NCBI GenBank assembly: GCA_041685145.1
Contig: JAWLGJ010000012.1
Span: forward strand, 1 to 64,000
Direction of reading: 5' to 3'
Origin: JAWLGJ01 sp041685145
Lineage (GTDB): Bacteria > Pseudomonadota > Alphaproteobacteria > Rhodospirillales > Magnetospirillaceae
DNA length: 64,000 nt
Shown here: piece after piece, positions 26,499 through 37,227 of the stretch
Layout of the letters: the number at the start of each line of letters is the position of its first letter
Position numbering within the stretch: position 1 is the stretch's first letter
Notes under the pieces: model-generated
What the model saw: only the letters and a program-made list of their open reading frames with translations
The model's database searches: none
Told to the model about the DNA's origin: nothing
Made by a program: the position numbers and the translations under genes

Positions 26499-26984
26499 TC
26501 AGGCAGCGGACTTGCTCCATCGCTCGACGGCGGCGGTGACGCGGCCGTTGAAGGGCTCCAGCGCCGCCTCGGCCACGCGCACGCTCAGATCCTGCAGGCG
26601 GCTGCTTTCGACGAAGGCCCGCTCGACCGTCACCCGGGTCAGATTGGACTGCACATCGACGAGTTCCTTAATGGTCCGGGCCTCGGCCAGCGCCCGGCCG
26701 GCGTTCAAGGCTTCCTCGACGCTCTCCTGCGCCAGGCCGAACCAGGCGCGGCTCAGATCCTGATAGCCCTTGGCGACGGCGTTGCCGGCCGCCAGCATGG
26801 CATCCAGGTTCTCGCGGTTGAAGCTGAGAATGTCCTCGTAGGAGGGGAGGTCGGCGAGTCCCGGCGCAAACGCGAAGCCGGTGCCGGGGAAGGGAGCCTC
26901 GGCGCGGGCCTTCGCCGCGTCCTCGACCCTCTCCGTCCGATTGCCGCCATTGCCGGGTGCCTTGGCCTTGGTCGCGGTGGTCAT
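26499..26984 (-). CDS. Phasin family protein
   Basis: A 161-residue phasin. After a Lys/Ala-rich N-terminus it has the phasin_2 core, FNRENLDAMLAAGNAVAKGYQDLSRAWF, then amphipathic helices ending at SKSAA. Phasins coat polyhydroxyalkanoate granules and limit their size. It is a single-gene unit with its own terminator and a palindromic TGC-rich site 35 bases upstream that resembles PhaR operators. No PHA synthesis genes are in the window. Confidence 0.85.
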   Translation of the reverse strand: MTTATKAKAPGNGGNRTERVEDAAKARAEAPFPGTGFAFAPGLADLPSYEDILSFNRENLDAMLAAGNAVAKGYQDLSRAWFGLAQESVEEALNAGRALAEARTIKELVDVQSNLTRVTVERAFVESSRLQDLSVRVAEAALEPFNGRVTAAVERWSKSAA

Positions 26985-27018
26985 GGTGCTGTTCCTTGCC
27001 TTAGGTCACAGGGATTGA

Positions 27019-27032
27019 TTGCTGCACTGCAA
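27019..27032. promoter_or_regulatory. PhaR-like operator upstream of phasin gene
   Basis: TTGCTGCACTGCAA lies 35 bases before the phasin ATG. TGC-rich palindromic sites of this kind precede phasin genes and are bound by PhaR in Paracoccus and relatives. No phaR gene is present nearby, so the assignment rests on sequence resemblance. Confidence 0.45.
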
Positions 27033-27099
27033 TATGCGCCAGGACAGCCACGGCGTCAAGGGGCGAATGCTGCACCGCACCATAAGGGTCGGCGCAACC

Positions 27100-27762
27100 C
27101 TAGATACCCTTGAGACCGGTGCGTCCGACCTCGATGGTGAAATAACGGCCGGCGTCGTCGGGGTCGTTGAGGCGCAGCGGCAGCCCCGCCGGGGCGGGTT
27201 CGAAGGCTTCGCGGCTGGGGCCCAGCCGGGCCAGCACGGCGTCGAAGGTGAGGGCATCGTATCGCGGCGAGGGATGCAGCCAGGCGTTGTAGTGGAATTG
27301 CCCGCCGTGGCAGGCGGCCACGATCCAGTAATGACGGTCCGATGGCAGCCGCAAACCCACCGGCGGCGGCGCGAAGGCGCCGCTGGCGGCCAGGCTTTCC
27401 ACCAGCCGCGCCCGCGCCTCGGGCGTCAGGATGGCGCTTGCCACGGCGCCGCGCCACGGCTGCAACGGTTCGCGCAGATCCACGCCCACCAGGCTTGGCG
27501 GCCCCAGCACGCGCTCGCGCAGCAGGTCCGCCCGTCCCGCCACGCCCAGTTCATAGATGCGCACCTGGCGCTCCCAATTGGCGTTGTGGACGATTCGGTA
27601 GGTATCGGGGGCGCCTCGGTCGCAGGCGGCGCGAATGTCGGCGGCGTCAAGGAACGAGAACCAGGTGAACTTGCGTTGGATGGGGTTGTCGAGGTCACCG
27701 GGCCCGTAGGCGCAGCCGGCCACCAGTGATGCAACCGCAAGGGACAGCCATAAGCGCGGCAT
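27100..27762 (-). CDS. Uncharacterised lipoprotein
   Basis: A 220-residue predicted lipoprotein: signal peptide MPRLWLSLAVASLVAGC with lipobox Cys at residue 17. The mature part contains NPIQRKFTWFSFLDAADIRAAC, YRIVHNANWERQVRIYEL and CHGGQFHYNAW. No domain is recognised with confidence. ATG 27762 was chosen because it starts the signal peptide. It is divergent from the small glycine-rich lipoprotein gene at 27854. Its function is unknown. Confidence 0.8.
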   Translation of the reverse strand: MPRLWLSLAVASLVAGCAYGPGDLDNPIQRKFTWFSFLDAADIRAACDRGAPDTYRIVHNANWERQVRIYELGVAGRADLLRERVLGPPSLVGVDLREPLQPWRGAVASAILTPEARARLVESLAASGAFAPPPVGLRLPSDRHYWIVAACHGGQFHYNAWLHPSPRYDALTFDAVLARLGPSREAFEPAPAGLPLRLNDPDDAGRYFTIEVGRTGLKGI

Positions 27763-27853
27763 GGGCGAGACTCCGATGGCAGGCGGGCGGAACACCGGCC
27801 GCTCCGGCGTGTTTCCGTGTGAACATCATATCAGGCTCGGAAGGAGGCGGAAC

Positions 27854-28099
27854 ATGCCACGTCTGGTTACGGCGGCCATTCTGGCCAGCGCCCTGGGGCT
27901 GGCGGCCTGCGGGACGGGAACCGGCGAACGCGCCATCAGCGGCGGCGCCCTCGGCGCCGGCGTCGGTGCCGGGGCGGCGGGTGTGACGGGTGGAAACATC
28001 GGCACCGGCGCGCTGCTGGGCGGCGCCGCCGGGGCGGCGGCCGGGGCCCTGACCGACGAAGACGACATCTATCTCGGCGAGCCCATCTGGAGACGGTAA
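27854..28099 (+). CDS. Small glycine-zipper lipoprotein
   Basis: An 81-residue precursor with signal peptide and lipobox (LGLAACG, Cys19). A Gly/Ala repeat segment follows (GALGAGVGAGAAGVTGGNIG), typical of glycine-zipper outer-membrane lipoproteins such as the OsmB/SlyB type. It ends in an acidic, charged tail. A textbook AAGGAGG ribosome site precedes the ATG. A likely envelope-stability or stress protein; precise role unknown. Confidence 0.78.
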   Translation: MPRLVTAAILASALGLAACGTGTGERAISGGALGAGVGAGAAGVTGGNIGTGALLGGAAGAAAGALTDEDDIYLGEPIWRR

Positions 28100-28106
28100 C
28101 GCCGGA

Positions 28107-28131
28107 GCGGGCGCCGCGCGGCGGCGCCCGC
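28107..28131 (+). terminator. GC-rich hairpin after the small lipoprotein gene
   Basis: GCGGGCGCCG (28107-28116) pairs with CGGCGCCCGC (28122-28131). It starts eight bases after the stop but has no T-run, so it is at most a weak or Rho-assisted terminator. Confidence 0.4.
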
Positions 28132-28317
28132 CCCCGCCAGAGCCGCCGTGCCATCCGATATCGCGGGATTGCCACCGCGTGCGGCAGGGTTTTGCCTATT
28201 GCGGAGGTATTGTTCAAGCGCCGGTCCGCCTGGGCTATCATCCGCCGACCGGCGCGCGGCCCCGTTCGGGGCGCCACCACATCGAATCCGTTTTTCCATT
28301 ATCGCGAGGTTGCTGTC

Positions 28318-28917
28318 ATGGCTGTGGAACTTCCGCCCCTGCCCTATGACAAGAAGGCGCTTGAGCCCCACATGTCGGAAACGACGCTGGGATTCCATCA
28401 CGGCAAGCACCACGCCACCTATGTCACCAACTACAACAACGCCGTCAAGGACACCCCCCTTGCGGATCGGCCGCTGGAGGATGTCATCCGCGAGGTCGCC
28501 GGCGATGCCTCGAAGGCGGCGGTGTTCAACAACGGCGCCCAGGTGTGGAACCACACCTTCTTCTGGAACAGCATGAAGCCCGGCGGCGGCGGCAAGCCCA
28601 CCGGCGACGTTCTGCGCCGCATCGAGGCCGATTTCGGCGGCTATGACGCATTCGTGCAGGAGTTCAAGACCGCCGGCGCCACCCAGTTCGGCAGCGGCTG
28701 GGCGTGGCTGGTGCTCGACGGCGGCAAGCTCAAGGTCACCAAGACCGCCAACGCCGAGAATCCGCTGGCGGCGGGGCAGACGCCGCTGCTGACCTGCGAC
28801 GTCTGGGAGCACGCCTACTACCTCGACTACCAGAACCGGCGCCCCGACTTCCTGCAGGCCTTCCTGGACCACCTGGTCAACTGGGACTTCGTGGCCGCCA
28901 ACCTCCAGAAGGGCTGA
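28318..28917 (+). CDS. sodB: Superoxide dismutase, iron type
   Basis: A 199-residue cytosolic Fe/Mn superoxide dismutase. Metal ligands lie in GFHHGKHHATYV, VWNHTFFW and DVWEHAYYLDY (His, His, Asp, His). The NNGAQVWNHTFFW context, with Gln before the second ligand motif, is typical of the iron form. ATG 28318 matches the family start (MAVELPPLPYDKKALEPHMS). The preceding 218 bases hold only a weak hairpin and the promoter region. It detoxifies superoxide. Confidence 0.95.
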   Translation: MAVELPPLPYDKKALEPHMSETTLGFHHGKHHATYVTNYNNAVKDTPLADRPLEDVIREVAGDASKAAVFNNGAQVWNHTFFWNSMKPGGGGKPTGDVLRRIEADFGGYDAFVQEFKTAGATQFGSGWAWLVLDGGKLKVTKTANAENPLAAGQTPLLTCDVWEHAYYLDYQNRRPDFLQAFLDHLVNWDFVAANLQKG

Positions 28918-28931
28918 GCGGCCGCCCGGCC

Positions 28932-29699
28932 ATGACGCCGCCGGAGCCCCCCGACGACGCCCGCGTGCTGGAGGCCCTGTTCCGCCTGCACCAGGGGCTG
29001 CCCCGGCAGGGGCCGGGGACGGACGAGGCGACGGCGGCGGCGCTGCGGGGGGTGCCGGGGGGCGGGCGCGACGCCCGCATCCTCGACATCGGCTGCGGCG
29101 AGGGGCGGCAGACGGCGGTGCTGGCGCGCGCTAGTCCCGAGCGGCTGGTGGCGGTGGACGTCTTTCCGGGGTTCCTGGAGGCGGCGCCCCCCGCCGTCCC
29201 CGATGCGCTGTTTTGCCAGGCGTCGATGACGGCGCTGCCGTTCACGGACGCCGGCTTCGACCTGATCTGGTGCGAGGGCGCGGCCTATATCATGGGCTTT
29301 GCCGAGGCGCTGCGGGCCTGGCGACCGCTGCTGCGGGCCGGCGGCCATCTGGTGGCCAGCGAGTGCTGCTGGCTGACCGACGCGCCGCCGCCCGAGGCAC
29401 GGGCGTTCTGGACCGCGGCCTATCCGGCGATGGCCACCGTGGCGGAGAGCGCAGCCCGTGCCGCGGCGGCGGGCTACGCCGTCGTCGCCACCATGACGCT
29501 GCCGCCCGAGGGCTGGTGGCAGGGCTATTACGAGCCGCTGATGGAACGCATGGAGCACTTGGCCCCGGCCGCCCAGGGCGACGAGGCCCTGCGCGCCGTG
29601 ATGGCCGAAACCCAGCGCGAGATCGCCCTGTTCCGCCGTCACGGCTCCAGCTACGGCTATGTGTTCTTCGTCTTGAGACGGGGGCCCGAGGAGGCATGA
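28932..29699 (+). CDS. SAM-dependent class I methyltransferase
   Basis: A 255-residue Rossmann-fold methyltransferase. Motif I is ILDIGCGEGRQTAVLA, the acidic post-I loop is VAVDVFPGF, and SMTALPFTDAGFDLIWCEGAAYIMGF spans motifs II-III. The substrate is unknown; similar enzymes methylate small molecules. The start follows sodB by 14 bases and its stop overlaps the next ATG (ATGA), so it is co-transcribed with the YjbQ-like gene. Confidence 0.82.
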   Translation: MTPPEPPDDARVLEALFRLHQGLPRQGPGTDEATAAALRGVPGGGRDARILDIGCGEGRQTAVLARASPERLVAVDVFPGFLEAAPPAVPDALFCQASMTALPFTDAGFDLIWCEGAAYIMGFAEALRAWRPLLRAGGHLVASECCWLTDAPPPEARAFWTAAYPAMATVAESAARAAAAGYAVVATMTLPPEGWWQGYYEPLMERMEHLAPAAQGDEALRAVMAETQREIALFRRHGSSYGYVFFVLRRGPEEA

Positions 29700-30118
29700 G
29701 CACGCACGCCGCCGATATCCTCCCGGTCGCGACGACCGGGCGCGGCCTGCACGACATCACCGGCGCGGTGAGCGGCTGGCTTGCGCGCCAGGGCGTCGGC
29801 ACGGGGCTGCTGACGCTGTTCCTGCGCCACACCTCCGCCTCGCTGCTGATCCAGGAGAACGCCGACCCCGACGTTCAGCGCGACCTGGAGGACTTCTTCG
29901 CCCGCCTGGCGCCCGAGGAGCCCGGCCGCTACCGTCACAGCCAGGAAGGCCACGACGACATGCCGGCGCATATCCGCGCTGCCTTGCTGCCGGTGCAGCT
30001 TTCCATCCCGGTGATCGATGACCGCCTGGCCCTGGGCACCTGGCAGGGCATCTACCTCTACGAGCACCGCGCCCGCCCGCACCGGCGCGAGGTGGCGGTG
30101 CATCTGATGGGCGCGTAG
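29696..30118 (+). CDS. YjbQ/UPF0047 family protein
   Basis: A 140-residue protein of the YjbQ (secondary thiamine-phosphate synthase-like) family. Signature regions are LTLFLRHTSASLLIQENADPDV, GHDDMPAHIRAALL and GTWQGIYLYEHR, with the conserved histidines that form a trimeric metal site. Some homologues have thiamin-phosphate synthase side activity; the physiological role is unsettled. It overlaps the methyltransferase gene by four bases and is convergent with the acyl-CoA ligase. Confidence 0.85.
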   Translation: MSTHAADILPVATTGRGLHDITGAVSGWLARQGVGTGLLTLFLRHTSASLLIQENADPDVQRDLEDFFARLAPEEPGRYRHSQEGHDDMPAHIRAALLPVQLSIPVIDDRLALGTWQGIYLYEHRARPHRREVAVHLMGA

Positions 30119-30120
30119 GT

Positions 30121-31749
30121 CTACAGCGCCCTGGCCCGCTCGCGCAGTTGGAACTTCTGCACCTTGCCGGTCGAGGTCTTGGGCAGCGGCCCGAAGACCA
30201 CCGTGCGCGGCACCTTGAAGCGCGCCAGATTTTCGCGGGCGAAGGCGACGATGTCCTCGGCGGTGGTGTCCTCGCGGCCGGGCTTGAGGGTTATGAAGGC
30301 GCAAGGCGTCTCGCCCCATTTGTCGTCCGGCCGCGCCACCACGGCGACCTCCTGCACGGCGGGGTGGCCGTAGAGGGCGTCCTCGACCTCGATCGAGGAA
30401 ATGTTCTCGCCGCCCGAGATGATGATGTCCTTGGAGCGGTCGCGAAGCTGGATATAGCCGTCGGGGTGCATCACGCCCAGGTCGCCGGTGTGGAACCAGC
30501 CGCCCGCGAAGGCCTCGCGCGTCGCCGCCTCGTTCTTGAGGTAGCCCTTCATGGTGATGTTGCCGCGCATCATCACCTCGCCCAGGGTTTCGCCGTCGGC
30601 GGGCACCGGTCGCATGGTCTGGGGGTCGAGGACGGTCGCGTCCTCCTGCACCGCATAGGGCACCCCCTGGCGCGCCTTCAGCCGCGCCCGCTCGGCCAGC
30701 GGTTCGTCGTTCCATTCCGGTTGCCAGGCGCAGACGACGTCGGGGCCATAGACTTCCGTCAGGCCGTAGACATGCGTCACCTGGAAGCCGGCGTCCTCCA
30801 TCGCCGCCAGCACCGAGGCCGGCGGCGGCGCGGCGGCGGTCATCACGCGGACGGTGTGGCCGAACGGCCGCTTCTCCGCCGGGCCGGCGCCCAACACCAT
30901 CCCCAGCACCGTCGGCGCGGCGCAGAAGTGGTCGGCGCCGTGGTCGGCGATGGCGTCGTAGATGGCGCCGGCCTCGACCTTGGGCAGGCACACCGAGGTG
31001 CCGCCGAGGGCGGCCAGCGTCCAGGGGAAGCACCAGCCGTTGCAGTGGAACATGGGCAGCGTCCACAGATACACCGGATGGTGGCCCAGATCCCACGCCA
31101 GCACATTGCCCAGGGCGTTGAGATAGGCGCCACGGTGATGCGTCACCACGCCCTTGGGATTGCCGGTGGTGCCGGAGGTGTAGCTGAGGGCGATGGCGTC
31201 CCATTCGTCGGCGGGCAGGCGAAACGGATGGGCGGGGTCGCCTTCGTCAAGAAACGCCTCGTAGCCGATGCTGGCGGGCAGCACCGCCAGGTCGCCCTCG
31301 GCGCCCTCGTCCACGGCCACGACCAGGGGGCGGCGCTCGCAGCGCTTCAGGGCCTCGGCGGCCAGCGCGGCGCAATCGCGGGTGACCAGCAGCGCATCGG
31401 CCTCGCCGTGGTCGAGGATGAAGGCGACGGTGGCGGCATCGAGGCGGGTGTTGATCGCATTCAGCACCGCCCCGGTCAGCGGCACGCCGAAATGCGCCTC
31501 GTACATCGCCGGCACATTGGGGGCCAGCACCGCCACCGTGTCGTTGCGGCCGATGCCGCGCCGCTCCAGCGCCGAGGCCAGGCGACGGCAGCGGGCATAG
31601 GTCTCGGCCCAGCTTTGGCGGCGGTCGCCGTCGATCAGCGCCGTGCGCCCGGGCCAGACCCGCGCTGCGCGCCGCAGGAAGCTCAGCGGCGACAGCGGCA
31701 CGAAATTGGCCGGCGTCTTGTCGAGCCCGGTCTCGTAGGCGGCGGACAT
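30121..31749 (-). CDS. Acyl-CoA synthetase (AMP-forming)
   Basis: A 542-residue ANL-superfamily ligase. It has the ATP motif ALSYTSGTTGNPKGVVTHHRG, the aromatic motif THVYGLTEVYGP, TGDLGVMHPDGYIQLRDRSKDIIISGGENIS, and the C-terminal lysine motif LPKTSTGKVQK. The FHCNGWCFPWT and WDLGHHPVYLWTLPM segments resemble the medium-chain and dimethylsulfoniopropionate/methylmercaptopropionate ligase subgroup (AcsA/DmdB-like). The exact substrate is not determinable. It is a single gene, divergent from glgX. Confidence 0.88.
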   Translation of the reverse strand: MSAAYETGLDKTPANFVPLSPLSFLRRAARVWPGRTALIDGDRRQSWAETYARCRRLASALERRGIGRNDTVAVLAPNVPAMYEAHFGVPLTGAVLNAINTRLDAATVAFILDHGEADALLVTRDCAALAAEALKRCERRPLVVAVDEGAEGDLAVLPASIGYEAFLDEGDPAHPFRLPADEWDAIALSYTSGTTGNPKGVVTHHRGAYLNALGNVLAWDLGHHPVYLWTLPMFHCNGWCFPWTLAALGGTSVCLPKVEAGAIYDAIADHGADHFCAAPTVLGMVLGAGPAEKRPFGHTVRVMTAAAPPPASVLAAMEDAGFQVTHVYGLTEVYGPDVVCAWQPEWNDEPLAERARLKARQGVPYAVQEDATVLDPQTMRPVPADGETLGEVMMRGNITMKGYLKNEAATREAFAGGWFHTGDLGVMHPDGYIQLRDRSKDIIISGGENISSIEVEDALYGHPAVQEVAVVARPDDKWGETPCAFITLKPGREDTTAEDIVAFARENLARFKVPRTVVFGPLPKTSTGKVQKFQLRERARAL

Positions 31750-31880
31750 GGATATGCCTCCCTTGGGATGGTCGCTTCCTCATTTGTATGACAGCGGCGG
31801 CGGGGGGACAACGGCGCCGCCCGACCGGCATTGCGCGCCGCCGCCGCGTCCCCATCTCATCGCCAGGGAGCATCAAACGG

Positions 31881-33998
<2,118 letters not shown>

Positions 33999-34084
33999 GC
34001 GCGCGACCGGTTCCTGCCATCGCGCCCGCCGGCGGCGGTTGCTACACTGAATGGCACAGCGGCAACCGCCGACAGGAGAACCTC

Positions 34085-34408
34085 ATGGCCGAGCACGCCC
34101 TGATCTATGTCACCGCCCCCTCGCGCGAGGAGGCGCTGACCCTTGCCCGCGCTTTGGTGCAAGAGCGGCTGGTGGCCTGCGCCAATGTTCTGCCCGGCAT
34201 CACGTCGGTGTTCTGGTGGGAGGGCGCCGTGCAGGACGAGGCTGAGCACGCCTTTCTCGCCAAGACCCGTCGCGACCTGGTGCCGCGCGTCGTCGAGCGG
34301 GTCAAGGCGCTGCACAGCTACACCTGTCCGTGCGTGATCGCCCTGCCCATCGCCGAGGGCAACCCCGCCTTTCTCGACTGGATCGGCGAGGAGACGACGC
34401 CGGCCTGA
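34085..34408 (+). CDS. cutA: CutA divalent-cation tolerance protein
   Basis: A 107-residue CutA1-family protein, a trimeric PII-like fold. It contains YVTAPSREEALTLARALV, ERLVACANVLPGITSVFWWEGAVQDEAE and a C-terminal ALPIAEGNPAFLDWI. It is linked to copper and divalent-metal tolerance in E. coli, though its biochemical role is still debated. A strong AGGAGAACCTC ribosome site precedes the ATG. It is followed by a short direct repeat and a convergent small gene. Confidence 0.93.
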   Translation: MAEHALIYVTAPSREEALTLARALVQERLVACANVLPGITSVFWWEGAVQDEAEHAFLAKTRRDLVPRVVERVKALHSYTCPCVIALPIAEGNPAFLDWIGEETTPA

Positions 34409-34415
34409 CCTCCCC

Positions 34416-34475
34416 ACCGCCTACCAGAGGGCGGCGAACCCACGAGCCGACCGCCTACCAGAGGGCGGCGAACCC
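34416..34475. repeat. Two-copy 26-bp direct repeat (34-bp period)
   Basis: ACCGCCTACCAGAGGGCGGC begins a 26-base unit at 34416-34441 that recurs at 34450-34475. Each copy can fold as CCGCC/GGCGG. The second copy contains the stop codon of the small leftward gene, so the 3' end of that gene appears to have been duplicated once. Confidence 0.85.
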
Positions 34476-34592
34476 CACGACCGCCACCAAAACGACGGCG
34501 AGGACGGCATACCAGGCCCGGGCGGCGCGGACGCTGCCGCGCTGGGGGCCGGCCTCGCCACCCGGGCCATCCGGCGGGCTTCCGTCGAACAT
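34455..34592 (-). CDS. Small single-pass membrane protein (45 residues)
   Basis: A short gene reading leftward from ATG 34592. A Gly/Pro-rich N-terminus (MFDGSPPDGPGGEAGP) is followed by basic residues (RGSVRAARAW) and a single hydrophobic helix (YAVLAVVLVAVVGFAALW), ending at TAG. GGAGGAA lies 8-13 bases upstream, a good ribosome site. It has the layout of small alphaproteobacterial membrane proteins of unknown function. Its 3' end lies in the second copy of a direct repeat. Confidence 0.6.
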   Translation of the reverse strand: MFDGSPPDGPGGEAGPQRGSVRAARAWYAVLAVVLVAVVGFAALW

Positions 34593-34783
34593 CGGCCATT
34601 CCTCCATCGTCTTTGACGCCTCGGCTGCCTGACGTGGTCACGCGGTGGGCGCGGGTCCAGGCGCGGCCTCCGTTCGCGTTCGGCGCTGCGCCCGATGGCG
34701 GGGCGAGGGCGGGGGAACCGGCGGCGGCCGGCGGTGTTGGTTTCAGTGCCGGTACGTTGCGGAGCGGCAGGAGGGTCTTGCAC

Positions 34784-35317
34784 ATGGCGGACGAGCACAT
34801 GGCAGAACAAGCGCGGAGCGCGGTGGAACGGGCCCGCCAAGAGGCGACGAGCGTCTTGGAAACCAGCCGGCGCAAGGCCGCCGAGGAGGCCCGCGCCGCC
34901 CTTAGGGACATCGCCGCGAGCCAGAAAGGCCGGGCGGCGGAGGGAATGGGCGGCCTTGCGCAAACCCTGCACGAGATTGCGCGCGCCCTGGGGTCCGAGG
35001 AGCGGGAGGTCAGTTCCCGCTATGCCGACATGGCCGCCGAGCGCCTGGAGCGGATGGCGGCGCGGCTGCGCGAGGGCGACGTGCCCGAGTTGATGGCCAC
35101 GGCGGAAGAGTTCGCCCGGCGTCAGCCCTGGGTGTTCCTGGGCGGCGCAGCGGCGACCGGATTCCTGCTGGCGCGCTTCCTGCGCAGCGGCGAGGCCACA
35201 GGCGAGGAGTGGACGCCGGCGGCGCAGGAAGAATCCTCCCCTTACCAGGCGTCGGGCGCGGCGCCGCCTCCGGCGGCGGAGGAGGAAGGGCCGGCCGCGA
35301 GTCCGGGCGGAGCCTGA
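34784..35317 (+). CDS. Predicted helical envelope-stress protein with one membrane segment
   Basis: A 177-residue protein. The first ~110 residues are charged and highly helical (AERARQEATSVLETSRRKAAEEARAAL style heptads, probable coiled coil). A single hydrophobic segment follows (WVFLGGAAATGFLLARFL, ~residues 120-137), then an acidic Pro/Ala tail. The layout resembles ElaB/YqjD- and DUF883-like inner-membrane proteins. ATG 34784 follows GGAGGG. It is the first of three collinear genes ending in a YihY-family protein; the function is unknown. Confidence 0.72.
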   Translation: MADEHMAEQARSAVERARQEATSVLETSRRKAAEEARAALRDIAASQKGRAAEGMGGLAQTLHEIARALGSEEREVSSRYADMAAERLERMAARLREGDVPELMATAEEFARRQPWVFLGGAAATGFLLARFLRSGEATGEEWTPAAQEESSPYQASGAAPPPAAEEEGPAASPGGA

Positions 35318-35392
35318 GTGTGGCCGTCTCGGCGCGACCGCGCACGCGCTGGGGGCGTTGAATCTCGATCTTTGAATGTCATGGAGCGAACG

Positions 35393-36133
35393 ATGGTTTC
35401 GGTACAGGACGCCCGAGACGCGCAGGAACGGATGGTGGGCACCATCCGCGACAACCCCGTTCCCTTCGCCTTGATCGGTGTGGGGCTGGGGGTGCTGATG
35501 GCCGTGAGTATGCGCTCGATGGTCGGCGGCGGCCGCGGATTCTCCACCCAGGAGCCGACGGTGTTTACCGGCCCCAGCGGCCGCTATGGCGGCTATGGCG
35601 CCACCTCCGAATACACCGCCGAGGAAGAATATGAATCGCCCGCGCAGCGGGGCCACGGCGGCAACGGAAAGGCCCGCAGCCGCTGGGCGCGTGAGCGCCT
35701 GCAGCGGATGCAGGAACGCACCGGCGGCATGGCGCGGCAGTGGCGCGGCCGAGCCGGGCGGGCGGCGGAAACCGCTCAGGAACAGCTGAGCAGCGTGCGC
35801 CATCGGGCCGGCGACTATGCCGACCGATCGGCCCGGGCTTTCGAGGACCGCCCGCTGATTGCCGGCGCCGCCGCCTTCCTGCTGGGGGCGGCGGTGGGGG
35901 CGATGCTGCCGCGCAGCCGCCGTGAGGAGGAATTCTACGGCGCCGCCCGCGAAGGGGCCGGCGACATCGGCGAGCAGGTCGGTCATATCACCCGCGAGAC
36001 GCTGGAGCGGGTGCGGACGGCGGCGGAGGAAACCGCCCGCACCGTCGGCGACGAGGCCCGCGCCGCCGGCGAGCGTCTGAGCGAGGAGACCCGCCGCCCG
36101 ACCGAGCAGGGTCCCTCCGGCATCCCGACATGA
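35393..36133 (+). CDS. DUF3618-like membrane protein
   Basis: A 246-residue protein with an N-terminal DUF3618-like region (VRDAQERMVGTIRDNPVPFALIGVGLGVL with a membrane helix at ~25-42). A Gly/Tyr/Arg-rich linker and long charged helix follow (~85-150), then a second short hydrophobic segment (PLIAGAAAFLLGAAVGAML) and a coiled-coil tail. The start at 35393 is favoured by GGAGCGA upstream; an ATG at 35381 is possible. Function unknown; context suggests membrane or osmotic stress. Confidence 0.75.
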   Translation: MVSVQDARDAQERMVGTIRDNPVPFALIGVGLGVLMAVSMRSMVGGGRGFSTQEPTVFTGPSGRYGGYGATSEYTAEEEYESPAQRGHGGNGKARSRWARERLQRMQERTGGMARQWRGRAGRAAETAQEQLSSVRHRAGDYADRSARAFEDRPLIAGAAAFLLGAAVGAMLPRSRREEEFYGAAREGAGDIGEQVGHITRETLERVRTAAEETARTVGDEARAAGERLSEETRRPTEQGPSGIPT

Positions 36134-36139
36134 TCAGGG

Positions 36140-37123
36140 ATGCCTGAGCCCGGCCGCCGCGAGGACGAGCAGGGCCGCGGGCGCGACGCCCCCAGCCCCC
36201 GTGCCATATCGGCGCGGGGGTGGGGCGACGTGTTGGTGCGCGTCTATCGAAATCTTGCCGCCGACAACGTCGCCATCGTCTCCGGCGGGGTGGCGTTTTA
36301 CGCCCTTCTGGCGCTGTTTCCGGCCCTGGCGGCGCTGGTGGCGGTCTATGGACTGGTTTTCGATCCGGCGGCCATCGATCGCCAGATCGAGGCCATGTCG
36401 GGGCTGCTGCCCGAGCAGGCGCGAACTATCATCGAGGGCCAGTTGACCGACCTGGCGCAATCGTCGGGGACCGCGTTGGGACTGTCCCTGGCGATCAGCG
36501 TCCTCATCGCCGTATGGAGTGCCACCAAGGGCACCAAGGCGCTGATGCAGGCGCTCAACATCGTCTATGACGAGGACGAGACCCGGGGCTTCGTCGCCCA
36601 GAACGCGGTGGCGCTGTCGCTGACGGTCGGCGGCGTGCTTCTGGTGGTGGTGGCGCTGGCGCTGGTGGCGGTGCTGCCGGGGGCGCTGCGCCTTCTGGGC
36701 CTGGGGGGCGGCGCGGGGATGGTCGTCTCGGCGCTGCGATGGCCGTTGCTGGCGGTGGTGATGATTGGGGCGCTGGCGGTCCTGTACCGCTACGGGCCTT
36801 CGCGCCGGGCGGCCCGCTGGCGCTGGGTGGGCTGGGGTGCGCTGGCGGCGACGCTGCTCTGGCTGGTCGTGTCGGGTTTGTTCTCGTTCTATGTCGCCAA
36901 TTTCGGCAGTTACAACGAAACCTATGGCTCGCTGGGGGCCGTGGTGGTGCTGCTGATGTGGCTCTACCTCTCGGCCTATGTCGTGCTCCTGGGCGCCGAA
37001 CTGAACGCCGAGGCCGAGCGCCAAACGGAGCAGGACAGCACCGTGCGCCCCGATCGACCCGTCGGCCGGCGCGGCGCCCGCGTCGCCGACGAACTGGGGG
37101 AAAGCCGGCGGGAGCGGGGCTGA
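36140..37123 (+). CDS. YihY/BrkB family inner-membrane protein
   Basis: A 327-residue protein with six hydrophobic helices and the family landmarks NVAIVSGGVAFYALLALFPALAALVA, the loop around AIDRQIEAMSGLLPEQA, SATKGTKALMQALNIVYDE and the C-terminal FGSYNETYGSLGAVVVLLMWLYLSAYVVLLGAELNAE. Formerly misnamed ribonuclease BN; the true role is unknown, possibly transport. It is six bases after the DUF3618-like gene and the last of the three-gene cluster. Confidence 0.88.
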   Translation: MPEPGRREDEQGRGRDAPSPRAISARGWGDVLVRVYRNLAADNVAIVSGGVAFYALLALFPALAALVAVYGLVFDPAAIDRQIEAMSGLLPEQARTIIEGQLTDLAQSSGTALGLSLAISVLIAVWSATKGTKALMQALNIVYDEDETRGFVAQNAVALSLTVGGVLLVVVALALVAVLPGALRLLGLGGGAGMVVSALRWPLLAVVMIGALAVLYRYGPSRRAARWRWVGWGALAATLLWLVVSGLFSFYVANFGSYNETYGSLGAVVVLLMWLYLSAYVVLLGAELNAEAERQTEQDSTVRPDRPVGRRGARVADELGESRRERG

Positions 37124-37172
37124 ACGCGCATTCGGGCGTCAAACCAACGGCATATTGTGGATCGTGCCGGCG

Positions 37173-37193
37173 GCTGCAATTCTCGATTGCAGC
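37173..37193. promoter_or_regulatory. Perfect inverted repeat upstream of small secreted protein
   Basis: GCTGCAAT-TCTCG-ATTGCAGC is an 8-bp perfect inverted repeat with a 5-base spacer, 35 bases before the ATG at 37228. It could be an operator or a 5' leader hairpin; no T-run follows. Confidence 0.5.
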
Positions 37194-37227
37194 ATACGCT
37201 GACCGCTCCAGTACGGGGAGGCACGAA

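Noticed and set aside
34416..34475. Two-unit repeat as the start of a CRISPR array
   Set aside because: Only two copies with an 8-base gap, no spacers of normal length and no cas genes; the repeat contains a stop codon of a small gene.
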